Below, piece by piece: positions 1-8,185 of a stretch of DNA of 48,945 nucleotides. Within the stretch, counting starts at the first letter, position 1. Each line of letters begins with the position of its first letter. The translations under genes were made by a program, and so were the position numbers. The DNA lies in NCBI GenBank assembly GCA_910577785.1, contig CAJTNT010000029.1, positions 1 through 48,945 on the forward strand. The letters run 5' to 3'. The stretch comes from an uncultured Lachnospiraceae bacterium (GTDB lineage: Bacteria; Bacillota; Clostridia; Lachnospirales; Lachnospiraceae). Under the pieces are notes generated by a model, which saw only the letters and a program-made list of their open reading frames with translations, made no database searches and had not been told where the DNA came from.

Positions 1-193
1 GCCTTAAGCTGGTTGTTTAAATAGATAAAAGAATATGTCTCCCAAAGTCCGGTTCCGGCGGGGCTTATTAAGGTGCCCCTAATCAAGAAACTGCCATTCT
101 TATCATCTCAAAAATCGGGCAGACTGGTGCTTTGGGTAGACATACCCATTTATCAATTACAATTTGCGGAAACTCAAGAAAGGTGTTTTGCGT

Positions 194-911
194 CAGCTTT
201 GACGTTTAAATTTATATTTGCTTTCTTAAAACATTGGGATGCCCCTTCTTTCGTCTCCCTGATTTCTGCCATTCCTGTTTTAGGCCATAGAATCCCCCTG
301 CTTCCTCCCAGGTGTTTTTTCAGTTCCTCCCACTGCCCTGCACCACCACCTTCCCATTGCAGCTTTTATATAAGGCGTATCTGTACCTTCCTTCCCAGCT
401 CCCCTTCGGCCTCTGCAAGCCGGCATGTCTTGAAGGACTCCAGCACCCTTCGGTGCTTCTGCTCCCTGCTCTGGCCTACCCCCTCCCACAGCTTCCCCCA
501 GGCCTCCAGCACCTGCGCCACCATGTGGTCGGTCTGGATCAGGTAGTAATGGCACTTCTGTGCCTGGTAATCCCTGCTGAACTGGTACTCCAGGCAGTAC
601 CCGTGCTTCTTCTGGGTGTTGAACCCCTCATTCTCTATCTTCCACCTCATCCGACCATGCATCACGATGGCCTCCACGTTCCTCCTGCTTACCGGGAGGT
701 CCGTCAGGAAGAGGAAGCCCTTCCGAAACTCCCTGGGCTGCCCTTTCTTCTTCCCCTTCTTATTCCTTGTCTTTTTCATTCCTGCTTCATCGTAAAACCT
801 CCTCTCTTTTATGACGGTGCGAAGAAATAGTTTTTTGGTTAATCCTATTATCTCGCATTTTCCTATAAAATGGGAGGTTTTTTACGAAAAATTTTTTTAG
901 CGTCAAAGCTG
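194..911 (-). mobile_element. Internally deleted insertion sequence with 11-bp inverted ends
   Basis: The sequence CAGCTTTGACG at 194-204 recurs as its exact reverse complement at 901-911. Between these ends lies a transposase remnant on the minus strand. An intact element of this kind should carry a transposase of several hundred residues, but only about 700 bp separate the ends, so most of the reading frame is gone. I infer a decayed, non-autonomous copy. The exact IS family is not recognised. It marks the left edge of the accessory region in this window. Confidence 0.55.
366..790 (-). pseudogene. DDE-type transposase, C-terminal fragment
   Basis: The open frame on the minus strand (codons from about 779 to 366, 137 residues) contains the block RWKIENEGFNTQKKHGY (about residues 45-61) followed by a Tyr/His-rich helix. 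This is the C-terminal E-containing region of a DDE transposase: WKIENEGFN is a recurrent motif in such proteins from Lachnospiraceae. A good ribosome-binding site (GAGAGGAGG) sits just before an ATG at 790, but that frame stops after four codons (M-K-Q-E). The start signal therefore survives while the coding body was deleted and is out of frame. It lies inside the 11-bp inverted repeats and is not expected to be functional. Confidence 0.6.
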
Positions 912-1067
912 TATCATATCTGGCTGTTTTAGTAGCATATCAGGAAATTTCTTTTATTTTTCGACAATTATTTTGTATACATTCTCATCACCCTTTACCC
1001 CTTGCACTAGAAAATTAACATCACCTACTATGGGCAGAGGACGTTCTGAAACCTTTACCCATACATA

Positions 1068-4000
1068 CTACACCCTACCGCCATTCCTAAGAAGTTCCTC
1101 TCTCAATTCCCCTTCTAAGATGGCCTTTCTGAAATCACACCCGACTACTGCCATGCCCGGAGTATAATCAATCAGTTGCAGTTCCTCTCCTGTTTCTGCA
1201 TCAAGGATTGCAAGAAGGAAGCCCTCATAGCAACAAACAAGACGGTTTTCACTCCATGGGATGATAAACGACCAACTTGCTTTACCATTATAGCTGCCTG
1301 TTTTCTTTTTGTAACCATTCCATATTTCACGGTAGGATGTCTTTCTGTAATCAGGACAATAGAAGATGTTCTGCGTATTCTCTATAAACACAGCTTGTCC
1401 CGTACCCTCGTCTAGGTATATATAGCTTACATTAGAGCCGTTATATTGCTTGTAGCGGTAATTCAGGACATGAGTATGACGGAAATAAATCATCTGCAAT
1501 GGCTCTATTTCATGCTTTCTGCACCCATGTTTTCTAATTGATGTGTAACAAGTAATTTCTGGCAGATTGAATTCCAGCACACCTTCTTCTGGGGGATAGA
1601 AAAATCCCCTTGTTACCCAATACGACTGCATGCCGTTCTCGTCCACGCTCCCTTGTACGCCAAAATCAAAACACTGATACACAAATCCCTGATAAAGATC
1701 ATCCGAAAGTTCCGGAAGAATATAATAGCCTTTCAAGGAATAATACCTTCCATCTTTATGCTCTTTTCTGGAGTAACATTCACACCGTGCAACAACAGAA
1801 TTCTCATCGCTTATTTTATTGGGTACGATTGCAATTTCAATATTATCTTCACAATAGTTTCCGCCAACATAGCGTTCCCTTTTGCCAGCAGATTGCACAA
1901 GCAGGAGCAAATCACTGGATAGTTCATATTCATAACATTTATATTGTGTCACAATTAGGAAATACTCTCCTGTTTCGCTATAACAGCTGTCAATTACCGT
2001 TTCATTTGGCAGGCGCGTAGAGAAACAGTATTTTTGTTCCTTAGACGCAAGGTTCAGAAGCAGTATCTTTTCATGATCTGGGCGTGTAAATGTCAGCGCC
2101 AGATTCTGGCTCTTCGGTTCAAGACAGCTTCCCGTCACGTTGTACCCCTCTTCATGGAAAGTAACAGCATCTTTTAACTTGAACTCGGCTCCTTCAAAAA
2201 TTGTAAGCCCATTATTTTGGTGGACAAGTATAACTTCTCCCTGCTGTCTGTCACTGATCAAATCAGCCACCTCATAATATGCCACATTGTATCTTGGTAG
2301 GAGAGAATCGTCTTCTGAATCCCACTCATACACAAACCTATCATTTGTCACAAGGAAGCGGCCATTTACAGGCGCAACGCTGGTCTTAAAATAAAGTTCA
2401 TCCGATGTGTCCCCTTCTGGCAGCAGCTTTGCAACCCCATCAATGAAGTATTTCATTACAACTTCAGGATTATCCGGATGGCTAAGATCTACAAGATAAC
2501 AGGTACCGGGATACATAATGAAGTACTCTCCCGGATGTGATGCATGAGGATGAAAATGGGCAGGTGGCATATCACTCGACTCCACTATTTCTGGGAATAC
2601 TGGAACAGCTTCCCTTCCATCACAAGCAAAAAGTTCCATCTGCATTTTATTATAGTGAAAGAGAAGGAATCCATTAATTTCCGATATGTATTCAACGGTT
2701 GGCGAGATTCCGTCCATCCCTGCAAAATAATAAAGCTCCTTATAGTCGTCAGAATCATATGGAAGTTCATAGATATAGCATGGGATTATAACTTCCTCAT
2801 TTTCCATCCCATCATCCTCATACTCTGCATCTTCCTCTTCCCCATTCTCCAAATAATTTTCGGTATACCAATCTTCCCATTCTAAAGGGTCATAATCTCC
2901 GGTAAAAGCAAGAATAGCGCTGTGTGTGTTTGGGGCATACAGGATGGTTCCCTGTACAAACATATGGCATTCCCTCTTGTAGCAGAGTGTCCTCTCATTC
3001 AGATCATAGCAATAAACGACGGTTTTGTCGCATAGTAACAGTATCCCCTCAGAATCCCCAGTAAAGAAAAAAGAATCCAAAGTCTTGTGTATTCCTGCTG
3101 GAATTGTGATTTTATGCCTCACGGAAACATATCCCTGTGTATCAAGCTTCACTAAATTGACCCCTACCTCAATACCTTCCTGCGTAGAATTCTGTATTTT
3201 TGCTGCCAGCCATCTCCTGTCTGCGGAAAGTTTTAGAAATCCAAATGCTGCATAATCGTACAAACCAATAGGGTCATCACTTTGTAAGCTATATTCCATT
3301 TTCCCGGAATGTACATCCCAGCATTTGATACATCCCACACGGTCTATCGTGTAGCAAAAATGGGCGCGATAGAGGAAATCTATCACTTCATCCTGATGCC
3401 CTTCCGGCTCAAAGCACTTCTCGTAAAGATAAGAACCACGAAAATCAGCCGCAAGTGTATTTGCTATCCCAGTCCGACTGCAGCTTATTTGAAACAAATT
3501 GCAAGACCTGAAATCCAAATCACATAAACCTTCGCCTGAAAGTTCATCCCTTCCTGCTACGATTGCTGAAAGTATGTTCTGTAGCAAAAAATGTGAGTCC
3601 GTATTAATCCTTGCGAGCCCCCGGCAAAAATCCAGCGCTTTTTTCAGCACCATCTGCTCATCCAAGATCGGCTTTGGAAGACGCCATCTTCCTGTGCGTC
3701 CATCCATCTCTGGCCTGTTATGGTGTTCCATGAGAACTTGGGAAATGAGTTCTGTTTTCGATCTGCTCCAGAAAGAACGATTCACATATTTACCTATACT
3801 GTCATTGTATCTATTTAACAGGCTTGTGTCAGTATGTGGATACAATGATATACAGGACAACAGGGAAAGCATCTGTATATCCCACATAGCCGAAAAATAA
3901 TCCCTAAACTGGTGATGGCAAAACGCATAACGATTGCGCTCAGCAAAATTGCCTATGTCGGACTGCTGCAGATACAGAATCCCGAGATATCCATGGATAC

Positions 4001-5711
4001 AGTCTATGATGGATCTTTTTATATTTTTTTCACGCATATACAATGTTCGTGCCGTTTCCAAAAGAACAGATGTTTCGTATCCAAAATCCTCATATGGAAC
4101 AGCATCTAGCGACTGACAAGCTGTCTCAACGAACCTAATGCTGTCACAAATTACGGAATCTATGGTCTTGGCGCTTGCAGAAAAACAGTCATTGTGTTCT
4201 AGCGACCATCCTATAAAAGGAAGAACGAAGTCAAGTACAAATGCGGTCTGACCGTCGCTAAGCGGATTTGTGCGAGTGTCTTTCGCCCTGCTTCGTATAT
4301 TGTAAAATGCACTGTCCTTATGGAAAAAATTGTAAAATATTTCGCCCTGTGTCTCTGGCAATATCGTTGATTCATCCTCTGCACAAAACATACAGACATT
4401 TAATGGGATTCTTAAGCATTCCATCAATGCATGGTTTGCTTTTATAAGCCCAATTTTTGTTTCACTCATACCACACTCACTCAGGTAGGTAAGTATATCA
4501 TCCGCCTCAAGCCCAATAAGCCTCACATTCTTAAAACGGGCAGCAAAATAAGCTGCCTGTGTTTCCCTACTAGTTGTAACAATACGGACGTTTGGATAGC
4601 TGCTGAGTACTGTAATCTCATTGGATAACTCCGAACGGATGGAATGGCCTTCCGAGGATTTGACCTCGTTAAAACCATCAAGGAGCAAGAGATAGTGCGG
4701 CCTTCCATCTTCTGGCGTCCGTTGAAATTCCTTCTCAACCATAGCTAGCGTATCATCATTTACATCATCCATTGAAAGATGCCCCTCCAATATTTGCCCA
4801 ATACACCGGGTAATAAAATTTGATTTCTGTAACGTATCATTACGCCATTCCTTTATTTTTTCGGGACAACGGTTAAGTTCAATGAAAAATGGTACCGGCC
4901 TCCCACTCTTGTATTCTGCAAGGATATATTCGTTGTCGTCATCAGGAGAAAATACGAAATATTCCTCCAGCATTATCTGGTGGAGAAAAGTTGTTTTTCC
5001 GATACCGCCTTCACCTACTACTGCCATATGTTCTTTCGCCCTATGGCAGAGATCTATAATTTGCTGTGGTTCTCCGTTATCGACAATTCCCTTCGCATTA
5101 AAATGCGGCGGGGCAATGTATCCTTTTGGCAATAGCCTCTGGATAATGTTAAGGGACGAGAAACGGCTGCCTTCCATCCGTGTCCGCAGAAGATCTCTCT
5201 GTGATGCTTTCCAGAGCCTATATTCTACGGATGTAGGCAGGCTGTTAATATAATTATGAAGGTTAATTCCATAATCCACGCCATTTCCTACCGTAATTCC
5301 GTCATTATTCTGGTTCGTATTATTATTTCCGCAAAGGATACATAGGGCGATAAACCGTGAAACAGACTCTTCGTTATCCGGATCTACAGAAGAGATGATC
5401 TCTGCCTTTCTACCACCGGGAAGATAAGGATCCTCCTTCACCAGCTCACAAAGACCACTATAAATAGATTGGTGGTTACCAGTCATGCGGAGATAACAGC
5501 TGTGGATTCTCTGACAAAGCTGAAAAAAACCTTCATCACTACATAGCCATTTATAAATCCTTTTTGTAAGCGGCCTTTTGGCAAATACATTCTTGAATTT
5601 CTGATCATCTATATCTTCTGTATCAGGCTCAAAAAGCATAAGATATAATTCCTTCCGGGTAATATACCTATTATACTCTTCCAAAACTATTAAAACATTT
5701 TTTAGTAACAT
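1068..5711 (-). CDS. NACHT-domain STAND NTPase with C-terminal beta-propeller
   Basis: A 1547-residue protein. The ATG at 5711 is preferred over a TTG six codons upstream because AAAGGAG sits 8 nt before it. Residues 1-200 are an alpha-helical N-terminal region that I do not recognise. The NACHT NTPase core has Walker A GEGGIGKTT (about 233-241), Walker B LLLLDGFNE (about 341-349) and the VRIVTTSR sensor (about 375-382). After a helical arm and a short pentapeptide-like link (GLCDLDFRSCNL) comes a WD40/propeller-like region from about residue 800 (GCIKCWDVHSGK), with a very acidic insert near residue 1000. NACHT-propeller proteins are STAND switches, and many bacterial ones are anti-phage sensors whose C-terminal half detects a phage ligand. 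That role here is inferred from architecture and neighbourhood. No recognisable nuclease or protease effector domain is present, so the output activity is unknown. Confidence 0.85.
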   Translation of the reverse strand: MLLKNVLIVLEEYNRYITRKELYLMLFEPDTEDIDDQKFKNVFAKRPLTKRIYKWLCSDEGFFQLCQRIHSCYLRMTGNHQSIYSGLCELVKEDPYLPGGRKAEIISSVDPDNEESVSRFIALCILCGNNNTNQNNDGITVGNGVDYGINLHNYINSLPTSVEYRLWKASQRDLLRTRMEGSRFSSLNIIQRLLPKGYIAPPHFNAKGIVDNGEPQQIIDLCHRAKEHMAVVGEGGIGKTTFLHQIMLEEYFVFSPDDDNEYILAEYKSGRPVPFFIELNRCPEKIKEWRNDTLQKSNFITRCIGQILEGHLSMDDVNDDTLAMVEKEFQRTPEDGRPHYLLLLDGFNEVKSSEGHSIRSELSNEITVLSSYPNVRIVTTSRETQAAYFAARFKNVRLIGLEADDILTYLSECGMSETKIGLIKANHALMECLRIPLNVCMFCAEDESTILPETQGEIFYNFFHKDSAFYNIRSRAKDTRTNPLSDGQTAFVLDFVLPFIGWSLEHNDCFSASAKTIDSVICDSIRFVETACQSLDAVPYEDFGYETSVLLETARTLYMREKNIKRSIIDCIHGYLGILYLQQSDIGNFAERNRYAFCHHQFRDYFSAMWDIQMLSLLSCISLYPHTDTSLLNRYNDSIGKYVNRSFWSRSKTELISQVLMEHHNRPEMDGRTGRWRLPKPILDEQMVLKKALDFCRGLARINTDSHFLLQNILSAIVAGRDELSGEGLCDLDFRSCNLFQISCSRTGIANTLAADFRGSYLYEKCFEPEGHQDEVIDFLYRAHFCYTIDRVGCIKCWDVHSGKMEYSLQSDDPIGLYDYAAFGFLKLSADRRWLAAKIQNSTQEGIEVGVNLVKLDTQGYVSVRHKITIPAGIHKTLDSFFFTGDSEGILLLCDKTVVYCYDLNERTLCYKRECHMFVQGTILYAPNTHSAILAFTGDYDPLEWEDWYTENYLENGEEEDAEYEDDGMENEEVIIPCYIYELPYDSDDYKELYYFAGMDGISPTVEYISEINGFLLFHYNKMQMELFACDGREAVPVFPEIVESSDMPPAHFHPHASHPGEYFIMYPGTCYLVDLSHPDNPEVVMKYFIDGVAKLLPEGDTSDELYFKTSVAPVNGRFLVTNDRFVYEWDSEDDSLLPRYNVAYYEVADLISDRQQGEVILVHQNNGLTIFEGAEFKLKDAVTFHEEGYNVTGSCLEPKSQNLALTFTRPDHEKILLLNLASKEQKYCFSTRLPNETVIDSCYSETGEYFLIVTQYKCYEYELSSDLLLLVQSAGKRERYVGGNYCEDNIEIAIVPNKISDENSVVARCECYSRKEHKDGRYYSLKGYYILPELSDDLYQGFVYQCFDFGVQGSVDENGMQSYWVTRGFFYPPEEGVLEFNLPEITCYTSIRKHGCRKHEIEPLQMIYFRHTHVLNYRYKQYNGSNVSYIYLDEGTGQAVFIENTQNIFYCPDYRKTSYREIWNGYKKKTGSYNGKASWSFIIPWSENRLVCCYEGFLLAILDAETGEELQLIDYTPGMAVVGCDFRKAILEGELREELLRNGGRV

Positions 5712-5765
5712 TCGTACTTCTCCTTTCAATTTTTATCCTTACGCAAAAAGCAATGCATTTTTTAT

Positions 5766-5793
5766 AGTATATCATCATGATTTCAAGAATCAA
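5766..5793 (-). promoter_or_regulatory. Candidate promoter of the NACHT gene
   Basis: On the minus strand TTGATT (5788-5793) and TATACT (5766-5771) are separated by 16 bp. They lie about 55 bp upstream of the ATG at 5711. Spacing and sequence fit a sigma-A promoter, though the -35 box is imperfect. Confidence 0.45.
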
Positions 5794-5974
5794 ATGAGTA
5801 GACAGATTTAAAATACTACCCAATATAGTATAACTGACATCAACAGAATGATCCATCGAAATGTTACCGTTTTGTAGCCTTTTTTGTTACTTACAAGAAA
5901 TGAAGTTTCCTTTATCATACACACATAAGATATTGTTTCAATCTATTTATAAACGCAAAAAGGAGGGATTAATC

Positions 5975-6352
5975 ATGACCAGCAGAAACACTATCCATAA
6001 AACACAAACAATAGCAATTTATGTGAGGTCAGGAATCACTGCATTTTGGAAGAAGAAAATACTGCCAAGCAAAAACGACAATGAGTCAACGCCCAAAACA
6101 TCATTTACTGACTATAAAGCAGATATTTCGCCTACACCCACAGAAAAAAGGAAGGCAAAGAATACTATTGGGAAACGAACCATAATAAAGGTTTTCAAAT
6201 GGTTATTAATGTTTCTTATTTCAAGCTTTTTGGGCGGATACATTGGACATGCTTCAGAACCTATATATAATAGCATAGATGCAATATTTTCTCAAAAACA
6301 CTTAATACTTTCAGCAGTCTCGTACGGCTCATCCTCGATCCAAAATTTATAG
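5975..6352 (+). CDS. Small single-span membrane protein, C-terminus altered
   Basis: A 125-residue protein starting at the ATG at 5975, which follows AGGAGGGATTAATC. An upstream in-frame ATG at 5861 has no ribosome-binding site. Residues 1-70 are basic, with Thr/Ser-rich stretches. One membrane segment lies at about residues 74-92 (WLLMFLISSFLGGYIG), preceded by lysines and arginines. I recognise no family. It is transcribed divergently from the NACHT gene across a 260-bp gap, so the two could share regulation. The last 15 or so codons overlap, antisense, a decayed IS3-family transposase whose protein-like reading begins near 6310. The original C-terminus was therefore probably replaced when that element landed. 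The gene may be a truncated relic. Confidence 0.45.
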   Translation: MTSRNTIHKTQTIAIYVRSGITAFWKKKILPSKNDNESTPKTSFTDYKADISPTPTEKRKAKNTIGKRTIIKVFKWLLMFLISSFLGGYIGHASEPIYNSIDAIFSQKHLILSAVSYGSSSIQNL

Positions 6353-6670
6353 AGGCTTGTGCATTCGTTCTTCAGAGTGTTGAAGTACCGTTCCATTCGT
6401 GTATTATTCTATGGCTATCCAGCTTTGCCCATGCACCGAGCTACATAGAGATACTTGCAGAACCTAAGAAAAGCCCTCAATGTTATACTGCCTCCTCTGG
6501 TCGCTGTGCAAGCTCAGGACGCCCTTTTCCAGATGCCGGGAAACCAATGCCTCCTGCAGGTAATGGATTGCCCGGCCGCTGGCAATGTGCCATTTTGTCT
6601 TGCTTCCAACTACGCTCCTGTCATGAAAAGCTATGATAATACAGTTGTAGCGCATGCCTCCATTTTTTAG
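6295..6670 (-). pseudogene. IS3-family transposase (OrfB) relic
   Basis: Minus-strand readings give the C-terminal half of an IS3-type DDE integrase. One frame reads YNCIIIAFHDRSVVG, then HSDQRRQYNIEGF, which matches the HSDxGxQY region around the second catalytic Asp. A second frame reads NTRMERYFNTLKNE, which contains the catalytic Glu region (typically MERFFxTLKxE), then EDEPYETAESIK. The reading is broken by an in-frame stop after the HSD block and by at least one frameshift near 6405. No intact transposase remains. The relic may extend weakly to about 6760. Confidence 0.65.
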
Positions 6671-6734
6671 GAACAGATATGTGAAGCATATCTAACCCTT
6701 GCAGCATCTACATTCCATTTTTGTCCACGCTCCA

Positions 6735-6754
6735 CATACGCCACTGGCGCATAG
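6735..6754 (-). repeat. Dispersed palindromic repeat, copy 1
   Basis: The minus strand reads CTATGCGCCAGTGGCGTATG, centred on the near-palindrome GCCAGTGGC. Closely similar 20-mers occur at 20437-20456 (plus) and 26878-26897 (minus). Function is unknown. It lies between the IS3 relic and the first HTH module. Confidence 0.4.
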
Positions 6755-6857
6755 TAGCATCATAGCTCCATGTAAATATAGCTACTTTCCTAAATGCCCT
6801 AAAGATATATCACTTACAGAAATAAAAAGAAAAGGCCTATACTCCATAATATTTGCT

Positions 6858-6881
6858 ATATTGTTCGCAAAAGAACAATAT
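6858..6881. promoter_or_regulatory. Palindrome upstream of HTH gene, candidate operator
   Basis: A perfect inverted repeat: ATATTGTTC, 6-nt spacer, GAACAATAT. It lies about 57 bp before the HTH start codon. The right-hand HTH copy has a related palindrome (16998-17024) whose outer bases differ on both arms in a compensating way. The likeliest role is an operator for the small HTH protein itself; a transcript hairpin is the alternative. Confidence 0.5.
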
Positions 6882-6938
6882 GATATTTTCACAATTCATG
6901 AAATAATAATCATATCTCAATCCAGAAAGGAGAAACAT

Positions 6939-7154
6939 ATGATTAACTATAACTGTTTATGGGAAACTATGAAAGAAAAGGGGATTACGCAGTATTCTTT
7001 GATCAAAGACTACCATGTAAATGAGTCACAGCTTCACCGTCTCAGGAAGAATATGGTTATAAAGACATCTACCATTAACCGTCTTTGTGAAATATTAGAC
7101 TGTGAAGTGGGGGATATCTGCCAATATACCAAAGATGTCCCCGAAGAAGCGTAA
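6939..7154 (+). CDS. Small XRE-type HTH regulator, left copy
   Basis: A 71-residue protein that starts at an ATG behind AGAAAGGAGAAACAT. It is a single Cro/C1-type helix-turn-helix: a first helix at about residues 5-14, the GITQYSL helix at 15-21, a recognition helix around NESQLHRLRKN (28-38), then the conserved tail INRLCEILDCEVGDICQY (46-63), typical of compact XRE repressors. A second gene at 17082-17297 encodes a protein with 62 of 71 identical residues. It probably binds the palindrome just upstream. It stands alone with no co-transcribed partner, and its position at the border of the RADAR segment suggests a role in controlling or maintaining the island, which is inference. Confidence 0.85.
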   Translation: MINYNCLWETMKEKGITQYSLIKDYHVNESQLHRLRKNMVIKTSTINRLCEILDCEVGDICQYTKDVPEEA

Positions 7155-7555
7155 GGAAGCACGGAGAGACTATCTTACTATTTTACATAGCAAACAAAAC
7201 GGGTGTGGCAGCACATTTCAATTTGACTAAGTTTATGGGACAATGTATCCCCTTATGTTCGGCATATTGGATCACCTATAAGACCAGCTTTCAAGCGCTA
7301 CGGTGACTGTAGACAGATGACTGCACGAATAGCGTTTGTAAACGAACAATGTCTTTAGTTGAAATTAGGATGTGTTGCTACATTAGGGGTGGTTTACGCC
7401 TTTTTATAACTTAATAAGTAACACAGAACAAACTTTTTAAGCAACTTTTGTCCTATATGCTACAATACATCTTTTGCTTTCCAGATTTTAAGGTATTCTT
7501 ATGTCTTTTTGGTCTTTTTGGTCTTTTGGGCAAAATATAACAACATAAATCTGGG

Positions 7556-7735
7556 TAATTTAGGTAATTAATGAAATTAGACAATTTAAAAAATTTAGGT
7601 GATTTATGCAACTGAGATAATTCTGGCAATTCGGATAATTTTGGCAACTGGGATACTTTTGGTAACTGGGATACTTTAAGCAATTTGGGCAATTGGGATA
7701 GCTTAGGCAATTCTGTCAATTTTGATAGCTTGTAT
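7556..7735. repeat. Degenerate 9-bp tandem repeat, left copy
   Basis: From about 7556 to 7735 the DNA repeats with a 9-bp period, alternating units such as GGCAATTTG and GATACTTTT, so it also has an 18-bp super-period. Either strand reads as a six-residue repeat (SQLPKL on minus; LGNWDS on plus), but neither reading has a convincing start or ribosome-binding site, so I do not call a gene. An 'LGN/DNL' version of the same repeat lies next to the right-hand module at about 19120-19235. A T-rich 10-bp repeat (TTTTTGGTCT units) lies just to the left, at about 7505-7530. Confidence 0.6.
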
Positions 7736-7740
7736 AACTA

Positions 7741-7945
7741 AAATAATCATCAATCCCCAAAAAAGACAAACCATACACAGTGCCTTATCTTTAGTAAAAG
7801 TAAAACGAAATGGTTTCCCATCGTCTGCACTGAATATTGTTTGTCTTGTAAAGATTATATCACATTTTTGTAAAAAGTACAGTATGATCTACAAAAAAAT
7901 ACATTTTTGTAACTTTTATACTAATTTTCGAAGCCATTTTAGTAC
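7741..7945. repeat. Conserved non-coding block B, left copy
   Basis: About 205 bp that match 19240-19458 closely, including CCCCAAAAAAGACAAACCAT, an AAACGAAATGGTTTCCCATC block and a final AT-rich stretch. The arms AGACAAAC and GTTTGTCT, and inside them AGTGC and GCACT, are arranged as nested inverted repeats about 75 bp apart, so a transcript could fold into a long hairpin. No protein-coding frame is conserved between the two copies. It may be a non-coding RNA or the end of a non-autonomous element. The following stretch to 8185 is AT-rich. At 8050-8150 (minus) there is a stop-broken protein-like reading (KVYVDDVAL, KGFYLLDEAS) that I cannot assign. Confidence 0.6.
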
Positions 7946-8185
7946 ATTATGTCCAACTTTTTAATCCATTTCGACAATGTGTCCTTTGGCAAAAACATTA
8001 TAAACAGTAGATAGTGTGTCCTTTAATTATAGGGTCAAAATAAGTCTATGAATTGAAACAACCATCAAAATCGATAACTGGCTTCATCCAGAAGATAAAA
8101 GCCTTTCTAAAGCGCAACATCATCCACATAGACCTTTTTATTCGTTTTTTCATCATTAATTTTGAAACTATTAAATTATAATCCC

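Larger units (their letters stand above)
6838..7440 (+). repeat. Direct repeat module A, left copy
   Basis: This segment (HTH gene plus flanks) is repeated in the same orientation, diverged, at about 16967-17600. Shared non-coding blocks include the upstream palindrome, the 30 bp up to the ribosome-binding site, and a downstream block containing AGCGCTACGGTGACTGTAGA (about 7289-7308). The downstream block can fold through CGCTA and TAGCG arms, with a G-T-compatible change in the other copy. The two copies are 10.14 kb apart and enclose the RADAR operon. Confidence 0.75.

Noticed and set aside
312..830. 172-codon plus-strand frame at the left edge
   Set aside because: It is antisense to the transposase fragment and Pro/Leu-rich by reverse complement; not a gene.
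973..5253. Numerous open frames on the strand opposite to the NACHT gene
   Set aside because: They are shadows of the 1547-codon gene, lack ribosome-binding sites and have no family signatures.
6939..7154. Antitoxin of a toxin-antitoxin pair
   Set aside because: The HTH protein has the right size, but no adjacent toxin-like gene is present in either copy.
7453..7719. 88-codon minus-strand frame with SQLPKL repeats
   Set aside because: It is the translation of the 9-bp array, its start lies at the array edge without a ribosome-binding site, and the right-hand copy does not keep the frame.
7556..7735. CRISPR array
   Set aside because: The period is only 9 bp, units are degenerate and there are no unique spacers. 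No cas genes are present.
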